The notes below the pieces were generated by a model. It was not told the origin of the DNA. It did not search any database and saw only the letters and a list, made by a program, of their open reading frames with translations. A DNA stretch of 64,000 bases from a virus. The stretch spans positions 62,001-126,000 of the IMG/VR virus record IMGVR_UViG_3300008952_000012, one strand, 5' to 3'. Position 1 is the first letter of the stretch; every line of letters starts with the position of its first letter. This document shows, piece by piece, positions 40,424 to 49,127 of this stretch. The position numbers and the translations under genes are program-made.

Positions 40424-41880
40424 TGGGTGACGAACAATTCGAAGATACCTTTGCAAAGACCCCCGACCAATCTGACGGGCCCGCCAGCATACAACTGGCG
40501 CAGATAACTAGTGTGAACGTAAAAGAGTACACGGTGGACGTAATGACCACCTACACTCATAAGCCTCTCGTTGATATTCCGTTTTCCTCGCCTCTCTGCC
40601 ACAGAGACCATCGCGGCGGGATGTACTTTATGCCAGAGGCGGAGGCGTACTGCTACGTATGCGAATGCCAGGACGGCACGGCCTTTGTACTGGGGTTCAT
40701 AACGAACCCGGTAAACGTTACTCCGCAGGAGTTCGATGAGTTGGAAGGCGGCAAGGGGCTAGAGCTTATTGCCGAGGCTGCCGACATTGGACCAAGTTTC
40801 AAAGGGGCCCGCGCCCCAATGGAGCCGGGGGACATTTTCCTGGGTACCATTGATGGCAACAGTGTGGTCGTTAGGCGCGGTGGGATGGTTCAGATTGGGT
40901 CTACCTCTTTAGCCCAAAGGATTTATCTCCCCGTGGAGAACGTGATCAGGGATTATTTTCAGCGCTATCAGGCATATAGCCCAGTGGGGGAGATTGAGTG
41001 GGGGCACGCCATTCTCGTTGAAGGGGAGAAACCAACTCAGCAGGGCGGTTATCTTGCTAAAGAGTATTTGGACGATAATATCCCACCAGAAGTGCTTGAG
41101 GTGGCCGAAGAGACCCCCGTCCTGGTTAAGTACAACATCAAGGATTTGTGCCAAGAGGATGTAACAAAGGGGAAGTACACGGTTGAACTGAGGGTCGGAA
41201 GACTAACGGAAGATCAGCTTGACCCAGAGGAAGACCCAGAACACGTATTCGGGCAGGGTGACCACAAGGCTTCTGATGACGCCCGTGTAAAGAAACCAGT
41301 CAAGGCGGCAGACGGTGATAAGGGAATCTTGGATGAAAAAGACAAAACCAAGGGTGTCCTAAGCTTCACAATCTATCAGCACGATAAAGATACTGATGAT
41401 AAAAAACGTGTCAGGTACGTCTTCCAACTAAGCCGTGATGGGGATAATCTCATCTTTACGCGTGGGAATATACACGTAGAAGTATCCCAAACGGTATATG
41501 CCAATATACGAGAAGGGGCAAAAATCGTATATGGTGATAAAGGTGGAAGCGGAGATTCGAAAGAAAACAAGCAGTCGGTAATTGAGTTATTACAGGATAA
41601 TGACTTTAAGGCGTTCATTAAGAACATGGTTATAGAGTGCATGGAGGGTTACCACCTAATTTCCCCAAAGGAAGTTTATATAGAGGGGGAGGACGTAGTG
41701 CAGCTAGGAAAGAAAAATCAGGGGGGGACCGATCAGCAGGTCGTTTTGCTTGATGATTTAGCTACTTGGCTCACTACAAGCTTTTCCTGCATGACGGCTT
41801 GGGGCCCCAGTGGCCCTGTCATCACTGCGCCGACGCAAGCAGACATCGCTTCTAAAAGCGTTAAGGCCAAAAAGGGGTAA
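40423..41880 (+). CDS. Spike/baseplate-hub-like protein with OB-fold N-terminus
   Basis: 485 residues. ATG 40423 overlaps the polymerase stop by one base. Residues ~25-105 (VNVKEYTVDVMTTYTHKP, then GMYFMPEAEAYCYVCE and TAFVLGFI) have the strand pattern of the gp5/gpV/VgrG OB domain found in contractile-tail spikes. A charged linker (~245-310) leads to a short beta-rich segment (NLIFTRGNIHVEVSQTVYAN) like a spike needle. A membrane-puncturing baseplate component is the best guess. Coupling to the RNA polymerase gene is notable. Confidence 0.65.
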   Translation: MGDEQFEDTFAKTPDQSDGPASIQLAQITSVNVKEYTVDVMTTYTHKPLVDIPFSSPLCHRDHRGGMYFMPEAEAYCYVCECQDGTAFVLGFITNPVNVTPQEFDELEGGKGLELIAEAADIGPSFKGARAPMEPGDIFLGTIDGNSVVVRRGGMVQIGSTSLAQRIYLPVENVIRDYFQRYQAYSPVGEIEWGHAILVEGEKPTQQGGYLAKEYLDDNIPPEVLEVAEETPVLVKYNIKDLCQEDVTKGKYTVELRVGRLTEDQLDPEEDPEHVFGQGDHKASDDARVKKPVKAADGDKGILDEKDKTKGVLSFTIYQHDKDTDDKKRVRYVFQLSRDGDNLIFTRGNIHVEVSQTVYANIREGAKIVYGDKGGSGDSKENKQSVIELLQDNDFKAFIKNMVIECMEGYHLISPKEVYIEGEDVVQLGKKNQGGTDQQVVLLDDLATWLTTSFSCMTAWGPSGPVITAPTQADIASKSVKAKKG

Positions 41881-41882
41881 CC

Positions 41883-42365
41883 ATGCCATTAGCAAGCGCC
41901 GGTACATTGATGAAATCAGCCGTTAACGATAACGTAGTTGGTAAGCTTAAAGATGGCGATGAGGCCAATCCGAGTTACCATGCCGGTGATGAGTGGGCTA
42001 CTGTTGCGGAGGCGTTCTTTAAGAACGGGATAAGCCCATCTTGGACTACGCACGATGCCGGTAAGGCCGCATTCTCTTCAACAATGGGCCCAGAGCTTCC
42101 GGCAGATCCGTCTTCTATGGCCATTTTCGGTGCCGCGTTTGTTGCTTATGCAGCCACTTGCGTAGCGAGCACTGCTCCGGGGGCCGGGTTTTCTGCCCCA
42201 CCAGTTCCCCCTCCAGCGCCGCCGGTTTGGACAATGAGTCTGGACGCATCTGATTCTGCTGACACTATGGTAGACCAGTTGCTAACAGACTTGGTTACGT
42301 GGGCTCTCACTGGGATGCAAACACTGATACCACCAGCCGTGGGAACATCGCCCCCATGGTCATAA
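41883..42365 (+). CDS. Putative virion protein with Pro-rich segment
   Basis: 160 residues, ATG 41883 two bases after the previous stop. An Ala-rich helical middle (SSMAIFGAAFVAYAATCVAS) is followed by a Pro-rich stretch and a Trp/Asp-rich C-terminus. No recognised family. The hydrophobic helix could insert in membrane or pack in a particle. It probably belongs with the spike-like gene. Confidence 0.72.
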   Translation: MPLASAGTLMKSAVNDNVVGKLKDGDEANPSYHAGDEWATVAEAFFKNGISPSWTTHDAGKAAFSSTMGPELPADPSSMAIFGAAFVAYAATCVASTAPGAGFSAPPVPPPAPPVWTMSLDASDSADTMVDQLLTDLVTWALTGMQTLIPPAVGTSPPWS

Positions 42366-42382
42366 AGGCAAAGGAGTAGTCA

Positions 42383-42460
42383 GTGACTTCAACAACTGAT
42401 AAATACGCTGTATTATTAAAACGGACTAAGAACCAAGCGACACAGGATTCTAAGTCGTAG
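42383..42460 (+). CDS. Possible 25-residue micro-gene
   Basis: GTG at 42383 is six bases after AAGGAG. The product is short and basic (begins MTSTTDKYAVLLKRTKN). Its stop TAG overlaps the AGGAG of the next gene. The perfect ribosome site and coupled layout are the only evidence; it could instead be a leader for translation of the following gene. Confidence 0.4.
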   Translation: MTSTTDKYAVLLKRTKNQATQDSKS

Positions 42461-42470
42461 GAGTTAAATC

Positions 42471-44453
42471 ATGGAACTAATTAGAAAACTGCAAGGCCCT
42501 GTGTTTGAGAAGACCGCCGGTAAGTTCTTGCTTGGTGATAACCCGAACACGTACGCGAGCGAGCTTATCGCCCACCTGTATAAGCAGCACCCATATCTGG
42601 GGCAGTATCAGGTAAACATTTCGATCCAAGGGCAGGACCAGAGCATGGGATTCCTATACGGAGTCTTCTTGGTCAGCCAGTCCTCAGACGTGCCCCCTCC
42701 AGATGGGCAGCAGCAGATGGGGCAGGTCATCAGTCAGGGGCAGCCACAGGCGGACCCGAAGGAAAGTATCCGGGTTCCTATCATTGTGGAGAACAAGAGA
42801 GCGTACTCCTACGACGTTTTCATTACTCCAGACGGTAGATTCTTGCCGCTTAGTGAAGAGAGGATTGCTTCGGCAATGTTTGATTCTTCACCGTATTCAG
42901 CCGCCCCTCCACTTAAAGGCACGGCTGGCGGCCTAAGTTCCCCGTCCTCCCAAAACGTGAATCCGGACATACCAACTGGGGCAATGGGAGGCCCTGGTGG
43001 TGGAGTGTCCATGGACAAAGTGTCCTCCCTGGACTTCATTAGGATTTCAAGCGATAGCGTAAACGGGTTCCTTAACCGTATCGCGACCGACCAGACCCTG
43101 GTTGACGCCGCGTCCATTAACGAAAGTTTCGCTGGCGCTCTTTCTAAGCTCGCATCTGTTGGGCAAAGACCTGAGGATGCGGATGATGAGGTGTCAATTG
43201 ATGACTTTGACGCAGCCGTAATCACCAAGGTGTCCGGCGGGTACAAGGTAAAAACCGCTGTCGCGGAAGGTAATCTTGGAAGCGAGTTCTTCATAGAGAA
43301 CAAGCACGCAGAAACTATCCCAGTTGATTTGCGACAAGCCGTTGTTAAGCACGGATCAGTTTTATTAACCAGTAATACTGAGGAACTTTTGGGGGTTCTG
43401 CCGACATACGGGCTTGAGGCTGCTGAGTCCTCTGGTGTGTATTCGGTAATAAACAAGCACGGAAGCGCTCAGAGGGCCGCAGTTATTACCGATGTAATAT
43501 CTATCGAAGGTAAGCCTCTGGACTTGAGCTTGGTTGTCGGAGAGTCTGGGGCGTCAGTTCAAGAGAAGGTCGCTGGCATCCAGTGTGGAGAGTTGGACTT
43601 TGAAGCCCTTGCCGGTGGAGAACCTTTTGGCGACGGTGTGTTTGTCTTCAAAACTGCGGGGGCTGTCTCTGAGCCTTTGGACATTAAGCACGCAGTCTTT
43701 AGCGGCGACAAGAACCCAGAGTACATTTGCGAGCACCCGCTGCGAGGCCGAGTTACCATTAAAACTGCTAATATTAAAAAGCCACTCCAGGAGACAGACA
43801 CCTCTTTTCTGATCCCAAGCGACACCATCTTCGTGCCGCTTCAGTTTGGCGGTCGTTACGGCTCAGACGAGTACACCGTAGAGAAGATCGCCAGCAGAAA
43901 AGATGCCATCAACAAGGTCAAACTTGTGTCTGATGGATCAGAGTTTTCCTTCTCTGGTAAGCCTGTCGAGCACTTGGAGAAAAACGCTAATATGACAGCG
44001 GAAGAAGCGTTGCTTCGTATCGGGCTCTTGGGTGGAACGCCTGAGGGGGCGTTGATGAAGTTAGCAACCGCTGCTGGAGGCGAGGAGGTTACGTTTGTTC
44101 CAAGCCGAAGAATTATTAACGATCTTCCTGGCAGCGATGCTGATGAGGAGATTACTAGACTGGCGGAGGTTATTCGATTAGACCTCACGAAAGAGGCTGC
44201 TGCCCTCTCAGGGGCAGACACAGTGGATTCAGTATTATCGCTTAATTTTATTACCCCAGAGAATGTTCAGGGGTACATTGATGCACTACCAACTTTTGAG
44301 GAGTCTGCGTCGAAGCTTGCTGAGTTGCTCGTTGGGGTACGGCTCGGCTTATCTGATGTTCCTGAAGCGGCGGTATCCTCCGCTCTTCGAGGATTAGAGC
44401 GTGCGGTCCAAGGACTTAAGAAGCTCCAAATCAGGTCAAATGCGACGATGTAA
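42471..44453 (+). CDS. Large virion protein with repeated Lys-Thr-Ala motifs
   Basis: 660 residues, ATG 42471 after TAGGAG. Acidic, with a Gly/Pro/Ser-rich linker near residues 140-185. It contains EKTA near the N-terminus, three more KTA sites and related KLA/KVA/KIA sites. Beta-rich middle; the C-terminus is helical (SKLAELLVGVRLGLSDV). No enzymatic motif seen. Size and position suggest a structural or ejected internal protein. If KTA sites are cleaved by the prohead protease, this is a prime candidate substrate. Confidence 0.75.
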   Translation: MELIRKLQGPVFEKTAGKFLLGDNPNTYASELIAHLYKQHPYLGQYQVNISIQGQDQSMGFLYGVFLVSQSSDVPPPDGQQQMGQVISQGQPQADPKESIRVPIIVENKRAYSYDVFITPDGRFLPLSEERIASAMFDSSPYSAAPPLKGTAGGLSSPSSQNVNPDIPTGAMGGPGGGVSMDKVSSLDFIRISSDSVNGFLNRIATDQTLVDAASINESFAGALSKLASVGQRPEDADDEVSIDDFDAAVITKVSGGYKVKTAVAEGNLGSEFFIENKHAETIPVDLRQAVVKHGSVLLTSNTEELLGVLPTYGLEAAESSGVYSVINKHGSAQRAAVITDVISIEGKPLDLSLVVGESGASVQEKVAGIQCGELDFEALAGGEPFGDGVFVFKTAGAVSEPLDIKHAVFSGDKNPEYICEHPLRGRVTIKTANIKKPLQETDTSFLIPSDTIFVPLQFGGRYGSDEYTVEKIASRKDAINKVKLVSDGSEFSFSGKPVEHLEKNANMTAEEALLRIGLLGGTPEGALMKLATAAGGEEVTFVPSRRIINDLPGSDADEEITRLAEVIRLDLTKEAAALSGADTVDSVLSLNFITPENVQGYIDALPTFEESASKLAELLVGVRLGLSDVPEAAVSSALRGLERAVQGLKKLQIRSNATM

Positions 44454-44458
44454 TAGCT

Positions 44459-45289
44459 ATGAAGCAACCGAACGAATATTGGCTAAAATATATGCTAATG
44501 TTCTCGGGCCTGACCCTGGAGCAGATTGTCGAAATGGCAGTCATGTACGAGATGGTGCCGCCAGAAATAAACTACCTGACAGCACTTAGAGACAAGCTCC
44601 TAGAGACGCGCCCGACACCATTCCGCATGACCTCACCAGCCACCCGTGCGTGGGTGCGTAGGCAGAGGTTTATGTCGCTTGCCAAAGAAGAAAAGTACGC
44701 CGTAAAGGCAAGGGGTCTTCTTGGAGACACACGGGTTCGCCCAGTCATAGAGGCCTTAATTTTATCAGACATGCCTCATGACGAGGTGTCTTCATACACT
44801 AAGAATATCACGGGCACACATGTTTCCAAACGTGCACTAGAAATGTACCAGCACTACTTCTGGAATCGCGATTTACTATCGACCAGACAATGGTTCGCCT
44901 ACCTGGAAACGCACCCGAAAAAAAGGGTTCTAAAGGCTTGTCACGCACAGGGACCAAAGTACGCTTTATGGAAGTCCGGGTTCCGCCCGGAGTTGGCGCA
45001 GCAGGAGGTTTTGAAGGGACTGTTCGACGAGTCGGCTATGCGGTTTTTCGAAACAACGGTTATGCCCAACAGTAAAGATACGGCCATGACCGCTAAGCTC
45101 TGGGCCGAGAACATATTCAGGGCTACGGAAGAGTTGAACAGGACGGGTGACGCTGTACAGCAGGTTGTAGACGGGCTTAGAGATATTGCAATCAAGCTCG
45201 GCAAGAGAGACATTTCCAGCATTCACGAGTTAGAGAGTCCGTCTCAAAACGACGACGACGAGGAGGAGGGCACTGATGTTCGGGAATGA
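44459..45289 (+). CDS. Helical protein, possible HTH/terminase-related
   Basis: 276 residues, ATG 44459. Mostly helical, with a region (LSDMPHDEVSSYTKNITGTH, then VSKRALEMYQHYFW) that looks like a helix-turn-helix followed by an aromatic helix, seen in some DNA-recognition domains. The C-terminal tail is acidic (NDDDEEEGTD). A small-terminase-like or packaging role is possible because TerL lies about 4 kb downstream, but this is conjecture. It overlaps the next gene by 14 bases. Confidence 0.7.
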   Translation: MKQPNEYWLKYMLMFSGLTLEQIVEMAVMYEMVPPEINYLTALRDKLLETRPTPFRMTSPATRAWVRRQRFMSLAKEEKYAVKARGLLGDTRVRPVIEALILSDMPHDEVSSYTKNITGTHVSKRALEMYQHYFWNRDLLSTRQWFAYLETHPKKRVLKACHAQGPKYALWKSGFRPELAQQEVLKGLFDESAMRFFETTVMPNSKDTAMTAKLWAENIFRATEELNRTGDAVQQVVDGLRDIAIKLGKRDISSIHELESPSQNDDDEEEGTDVRE

Positions 45290-45599
45290 TTTCACCATAC
45301 AGGCAATAATATTCAAACCGGCAAAAACCAACATCCCAGGGGTTCGATCCGAGTACTACTTAACCGATAATGGAATCAAGTTTCACCTGTGGGCGGAGCC
45401 TGAGTTCCCAGAAGATTTTGGGAAGTTGATTCTGAAGGCGTGGGCTAAGTTTCCGAAAGAAGCCATCATTGTAGAGTACGTTCCGGAGGTTAAAAGCTGG
45501 TACGCGGAGATTAAGGAAGTCGGTATCGGTTTAAGTGAAATGTTAATAGAGAGCCTGCTTAAAAAGATAGCGGCGGAGGTAGAAAAAGAGCATGGCTAA
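45276..45599 (+). CDS. Small protein, unknown
   Basis: 107 residues, ATG 45276 after GGAGG. Mixed alpha/beta (SEYYLTDNGIKFHLWAEPEF, then LGEMLIES-type helix at the end, read here as SEMLIESLLKKIAAEV). It overlaps both neighbours slightly, which indicates coupled translation. No family recognised. Confidence 0.7.
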   Translation: MFGNDFTIQAIIFKPAKTNIPGVRSEYYLTDNGIKFHLWAEPEFPEDFGKLILKAWAKFPKEAIIVEYVPEVKSWYAEIKEVGIGLSEMLIESLLKKIAAEVEKEHG

Positions 45600-46329
45600 A
45601 AAACCAAAGAAGCAGAACCCTACCTACTTCAAAGCTCTTGCGGCTTCCGCCCCCGTATTCGGCGCTAAGGCCATCCTCGGTGATCTGCCCAAGGGTGCCC
45701 TGGAAAAAGCGATACAGTTGAAGATAACGAAGGGAACCAAGTTACCGGCGGGCCTCAAAGAAGGCTTTAAGGGTAGAGGTCTTGGGAGAGCTTTGGGTGC
45801 TGGGACTGGCGTCCTAACGGCACCTATTTATCTTCGCGGCCTGCAGCTTCTCGGATCTAATAAGGCCTCAGACAAGAAGAAGGGGATGGGGCTCATAGCC
45901 GGAACCACCGGCGTGTACCAGCTTCAGAAGGGCCTCAATGAGGGGCTATTCGAGCATGCGCAAAAGGGGATGTTTAAGCGTGATGCAGCGTGGCGAGGGT
46001 TGGGTTTAGGGCTTGGGAGATTATCCTATAAAGTTCCGGCTGCACTCATCATGGCTAATGCCATAGCCAAGGGCCAAAAGAAGGGCAAAAAGAAGAAGAA
46101 CCTTGCAAGTATCGCAGCCATTGGTGCTGCGTCTGGGGCGGGTAGCCGAGTCGGGGATGTAATCAGCGACAAGGTGTGGATGCGAGCAACTCAAGGTAAC
46201 AAAATTAATCTTAACAAAGCGCTGGGCAGAAAGCTTCTTGGCGCTGGTGCTGGCGGCGCTGCGGGTGGGCTCCTTGGTGGACTGATTCTGTCTAAGGCAA
46301 TCTCCATGGCCAAGGACTCACTTAAATAA
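45592..46329 (+). CDS. Gly/Ala-rich putative membrane-active virion protein
   Basis: 245 residues, ATG 45592. Several Gly/Ala-rich hydrophobic segments (RALGAGTGVLTAPIYL, KGMGLIAGTTGVYQL, SIAAIGAASGAG and GAGAGGAAGGLLGGLIL), separated by Lys-rich loops, resemble glycine-zipper membrane proteins. In phage structural blocks such proteins are often internal proteins that form a channel during DNA entry. That role is inferred only. No signal peptide. Confidence 0.72.
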   Translation: MAKKPKKQNPTYFKALAASAPVFGAKAILGDLPKGALEKAIQLKITKGTKLPAGLKEGFKGRGLGRALGAGTGVLTAPIYLRGLQLLGSNKASDKKKGMGLIAGTTGVYQLQKGLNEGLFEHAQKGMFKRDAAWRGLGLGLGRLSYKVPAALIMANAIAKGQKKGKKKKNLASIAAIGAASGAGSRVGDVISDKVWMRATQGNKINLNKALGRKLLGAGAGGAAGGLLGGLILSKAISMAKDSLK

Positions 46330-46342
46330 TAGGACGGACAAA

Positions 46343-46948
46343 ATGGATACTAAAGAAAACCAAAAGAAAACGCTTGTCAAAGCGCTTATGAATAAGCTGA
46401 GCGCGATGGAGATGCCGGGGAACCAGATGGGCGGCAAGCCTGCGCCGAACACCGGCTTATTAAAGGCGGACCCCAAGATTCAGGCTGCCGTGGCCGAGGC
46501 CAAAAAGATGAATAAGGGCAATTTGGCGACCGGTATAAAAGCCGTAGCAGCCAAAAACCAAAAACCGGCCAATCCTGGCGGGCCGATGGGCGGCCCACCA
46601 CCAAACGTACAAGCGGCACCGCCTGCCGACGCCACCACGCCCCCACCTCTCCCTGCGCAGCAGCCGCCCAACCAAGTAGCTGCCCCAGTCAAGAAATCAC
46701 CCGTTGCGTTGGCTGCTGGCGCAGCCCAACCTGCCCCGCCGACCGAGGACCAGAGGAAAGAACAGGCCAAAACTGAGCATACGCAAAGAGCCTTGGTTGC
46801 GAACAATTCGGTAGCCCCCGCTCCGCCGCCCCAGGATATGCAGCAGGTTGCACTGAAGAGACAGAAGGCTACTAAGAAGGGCGGGTCTTTTCAGGCGAGA
46901 CTAGACAGGGCTCGCGCCCGGGCTGCTCAAGGCACGGAGACGGCGTAA
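46343..46948 (+). CDS. Disordered Pro/Ala/Gln-rich protein
   Basis: 201 residues, ATG 46343 after GGACGG; its stop overlaps the SNF2-like gene start by one base. Low complexity: Lys-rich ends and a long Pro/Ala tract in the middle (PPPLPAQQPPNQVAAP). No folded domain is evident. It may be a linker, scaffold or packaged internal protein. Coupling to the ATPase suggests they act together. Confidence 0.68.
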   Translation: MDTKENQKKTLVKALMNKLSAMEMPGNQMGGKPAPNTGLLKADPKIQAAVAEAKKMNKGNLATGIKAVAAKNQKPANPGGPMGGPPPNVQAAPPADATTPPPLPAQQPPNQVAAPVKKSPVALAAGAAQPAPPTEDQRKEQAKTEHTQRALVANNSVAPAPPPQDMQQVALKRQKATKKGGSFQARLDRARARAAQGTETA

Positions 46949-48768
46949 TGAGTCTGGGTGACTATCTCCTAAAGTCCGCAGCAGCGGAAAAAACGGAAGG
47001 AAAGAAGCCGCATGGCACCGGCATACCTTCTATGAAGGAGTGGTTCGCCCCATACCCACACCAAAAAAGAGCCATCGATAGGATGTTCGCCAACAAAGGC
47101 AAGATCATCCTTGCCCACGAGATGGGTACAGGTAAAACCGCTGCATCCATCTACGGGTTTGAGCGGCTACGGCATGAAGGAAAAGCGAAAAGAGCGCTAG
47201 TTGTTGTTCCGTCAGGCCTTCGGGCCAACTTCGCTGAAGGCGGCGTACAGAAGTTTACGACAAGCTCTGTACAGGTCATCGGGTCACAATCCGAGGTCTC
47301 TAAAAAATCTGGCTATGTCCGCCCAGGAAACGAAGCCCAGACCGACTACACAATCGTAAGCTACGCCCAGTTCCGTAGAGACCCTGAGGGGTTTATGCAG
47401 AGAACCGGGTCGGACACCCTCATACTCGATGAGTTCCACAAGACAAGAAACGAGAAAGCGGCAACGTTCAAAGCCGCCCTCGCTGCCAGAAGGTACGCAC
47501 ATAACTTCATGGGCCTGACGGCATCATTGATTAACAATAACCCCGGAGAGGTCGCATCACTGATGACCATCTCTGAGAAGAACCGTAGCTTATCCCCCGC
47601 TGAGTTCAGGAAAAGATTTACGAAGACCATCGGATACACCAAGGGGTTTGGTGGCGGATCGAAGAAGATTAAGGGGTACAAAAACGTAGAAGAGCTAAAG
47701 GCTCGGACGCAGCCGAAGATAGATCACGTACGCACGCAGGACCTTAAGGGCAAAACAATGCCTCGGAAAGACGTCCAAAACGTAGACGTGGAGATGTCTC
47801 CCAAGCAGTACCAGCTTTACCAGCTTGCGTTAGATAGGCTTGGTCCGCTCAAGGAGCGTGTGCTCCGAAGCGACCCAAACGTGTCAGTCAGGGAAGCCGA
47901 GTTCCTGTTCGCCCAGATTTCTGCGGCCAGACAGGTTGCTAACTCGATGCACACTGCCAGGAAGGACATTACCCCGAAAAGGTCGGCAAAGATTACCCCC
48001 AAGGTCCACAGACTACTTGAGGACACCCAAAAGCACCTGGGTGAGAAAACCGACAACAAGGTTGTGCTTTACTCGAACCTGATCAGGGGCGGGGTTGACG
48101 TTCTGTCGGCTGGGCTGAAAGATCGCGGCATTGATCATGCAGTGTTCGTCGGAAAAGGCAGAGAGATTGGTGGGAAGAAGATTACTTCCATCCTAAGGCA
48201 GCAGGGTGTTAGCGATTACAAGGAAGGCAAGAAACGGGTTATCGTCCTTAGTGGGGCAGGGGCCGAGGGGCTGGACCTAAAAAACTCTACGGCGTTCTAC
48301 GCCCTAGATGGCCACTTTAACCCACAAAAAGTTCTTCAAGCAGAAGGCAGAGCCAGAAGGCTTGGCGGACAATCCCACAGGCCTGAGACAGAAAGAGCCG
48401 TTGATGTTAGACGCTATCGAAGCACGGTCCCAGAAGAATCTAAGCCTGGGGTTATAGGCAGGTTCTTCGGCAAAAAAACCCCGAAAACCACAGACCAGTG
48501 GATGTCTGATGTGGCCGGGAGAAAGTATAGGGAACAGGAGCAGTTCTATAAGGCTTTCCGGGAGCCGCCGAAACACATTTATAAGTACAGAGATAAGAAC
48601 GGGAGGGTTCGTTATGTTTACCCCAAGAAGCCAAAAGGGCAGAAAAGCAAACCTGGAATTTTCTCCAGACTTTTCTCCAGAAAGCCCTCCATCCCAACTC
48701 CTGAACAAGTTGGGCGTACGACAGGTACCCAGCTTGCGCTTAGCTCAAGACCACCAACGGTGTCTTGA
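46948..48768 (+). CDS. SNF2-type ATPase/helicase in virion block
   Basis: 606 residues, ATG 46948. Motifs: HEMGTGKT (Walker A, 57-64), LILDEFH (158-164), LTASLINNNPGEV in place of LTATP, and QAEGRARRLGGQ (~453-464, motif VI). The order is typical of SNF2/DEAD-like translocases. The N-terminus has KSAAAEKT. The C-terminal ~110 residues are Lys/Arg-rich. SNF2 proteins translocate along duplex DNA and displace bound proteins. Its place among virion genes, away from the replication block, suggests it may be packaged and act on incoming DNA, perhaps with the fused RNA polymerase. Confidence 0.85.
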   Translation: MSLGDYLLKSAAAEKTEGKKPHGTGIPSMKEWFAPYPHQKRAIDRMFANKGKIILAHEMGTGKTAASIYGFERLRHEGKAKRALVVVPSGLRANFAEGGVQKFTTSSVQVIGSQSEVSKKSGYVRPGNEAQTDYTIVSYAQFRRDPEGFMQRTGSDTLILDEFHKTRNEKAATFKAALAARRYAHNFMGLTASLINNNPGEVASLMTISEKNRSLSPAEFRKRFTKTIGYTKGFGGGSKKIKGYKNVEELKARTQPKIDHVRTQDLKGKTMPRKDVQNVDVEMSPKQYQLYQLALDRLGPLKERVLRSDPNVSVREAEFLFAQISAARQVANSMHTARKDITPKRSAKITPKVHRLLEDTQKHLGEKTDNKVVLYSNLIRGGVDVLSAGLKDRGIDHAVFVGKGREIGGKKITSILRQQGVSDYKEGKKRVIVLSGAGAEGLDLKNSTAFYALDGHFNPQKVLQAEGRARRLGGQSHRPETERAVDVRRYRSTVPEESKPGVIGRFFGKKTPKTTDQWMSDVAGRKYREQEQFYKAFREPPKHIYKYRDKNGRVRYVYPKKPKGQKSKPGIFSRLFSRKPSIPTPEQVGRTTGTQLALSSRPPTVS

Positions 48769-48898
48769 TTGTGTGCAGTTTGTTTATGCCGCTGGTCGTT
48801 CCCATAAGGGTGATGGGGAATGTTCTCTACACCGCACACCGGTTCGGGAAGACTTTACGTGCGATTCCTGGAAAGCGGTCAGCGATGACGAAGAGTGA
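48614..48898 (+). CDS. Cys-rich small protein overlapping SNF2 3' end
   Basis: 94 residues from ATG 48614, six bases after GGGAGGG, in the +1 frame relative to the SNF2 gene, which ends at 48768. The C-terminal half has a metal-site-like pattern (CLDCVQFVYAAG, then GECSLH and FTCDSWKAV) seen in small phage proteins. This frame, not the frame at 48765, encodes the protein-like sequence. The start is uncertain because the first ~50 residues are shared with SNF2 coding sequence in another frame. Confidence 0.6.
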   Translation: MFTPRSQKGRKANLEFSPDFSPESPPSQLLNKLGVRQVPSLRLAQDHQRCLDCVQFVYAAGRSHKGDGECSLHRTPVREDFTCDSWKAVSDDEE

Positions 48899-48962
48899 TT
48901 ACAACAGTACCGGCCTTCTTATTGACCGAGATCTTGGCGCGTGGGATGAAATCTTTGACTAA
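48885..48962 (+). CDS. Possible 25-residue micro-gene
   Basis: ATG 48885 overlaps the end of the Cys-rich gene by 14 bases. The product begins MTKSDYNSTGLLIDRDLG and is acidic. The ribosome site is weak (GGAAAG). It could be a genuine coupled small gene or chance. Confidence 0.3.
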   Translation: MTKSDYNSTGLLIDRDLGAWDEIFD

Positions 48963-49034
48963 TTGTATTACCAATTGTTTATTATGCTGTGATATTGGTG
49001 GCCACAGCTTTAGCACGTAGGTGTTCTCGTCTGT

Positions 49035-49127
49035 ATGAGTGTATTCGATAAAATCATTACCGACCGCTCTAGACAACGAGCCCGCAAACTTATGGATGGT
49101 TTCCTTGGCAATGTCGCTCCCGTATGA
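49035..49127 (+). CDS. Possible 30-residue leader overlapping TerL start
   Basis: ATG 49035 opens a frame beginning MSVFDKIITDRSRQRARK that ends at 49127, inside the 5' part of the terminase gene. Basic and protein-like, but with only a weak AGGTG site. It may couple translation into the terminase, whose own start lacks a ribosome site. The 72 bases upstream (48963-49034) are AT-rich with no recognisable promoter. Confidence 0.35.
   Translation: MSVFDKIITDRSRQRARKLMDGFLGNVAPV

Noticed and set aside
48879-49076. 65-codon minus-strand frame covering the gap before the terminase gene
   Set aside because: Its translation has a plausible beta-alpha-beta pattern, but the start is TTG without a ribosome site and it overlaps the terminase 5' region and the Cys-rich gene. 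Too weak to call; comparison with related phages would settle it.
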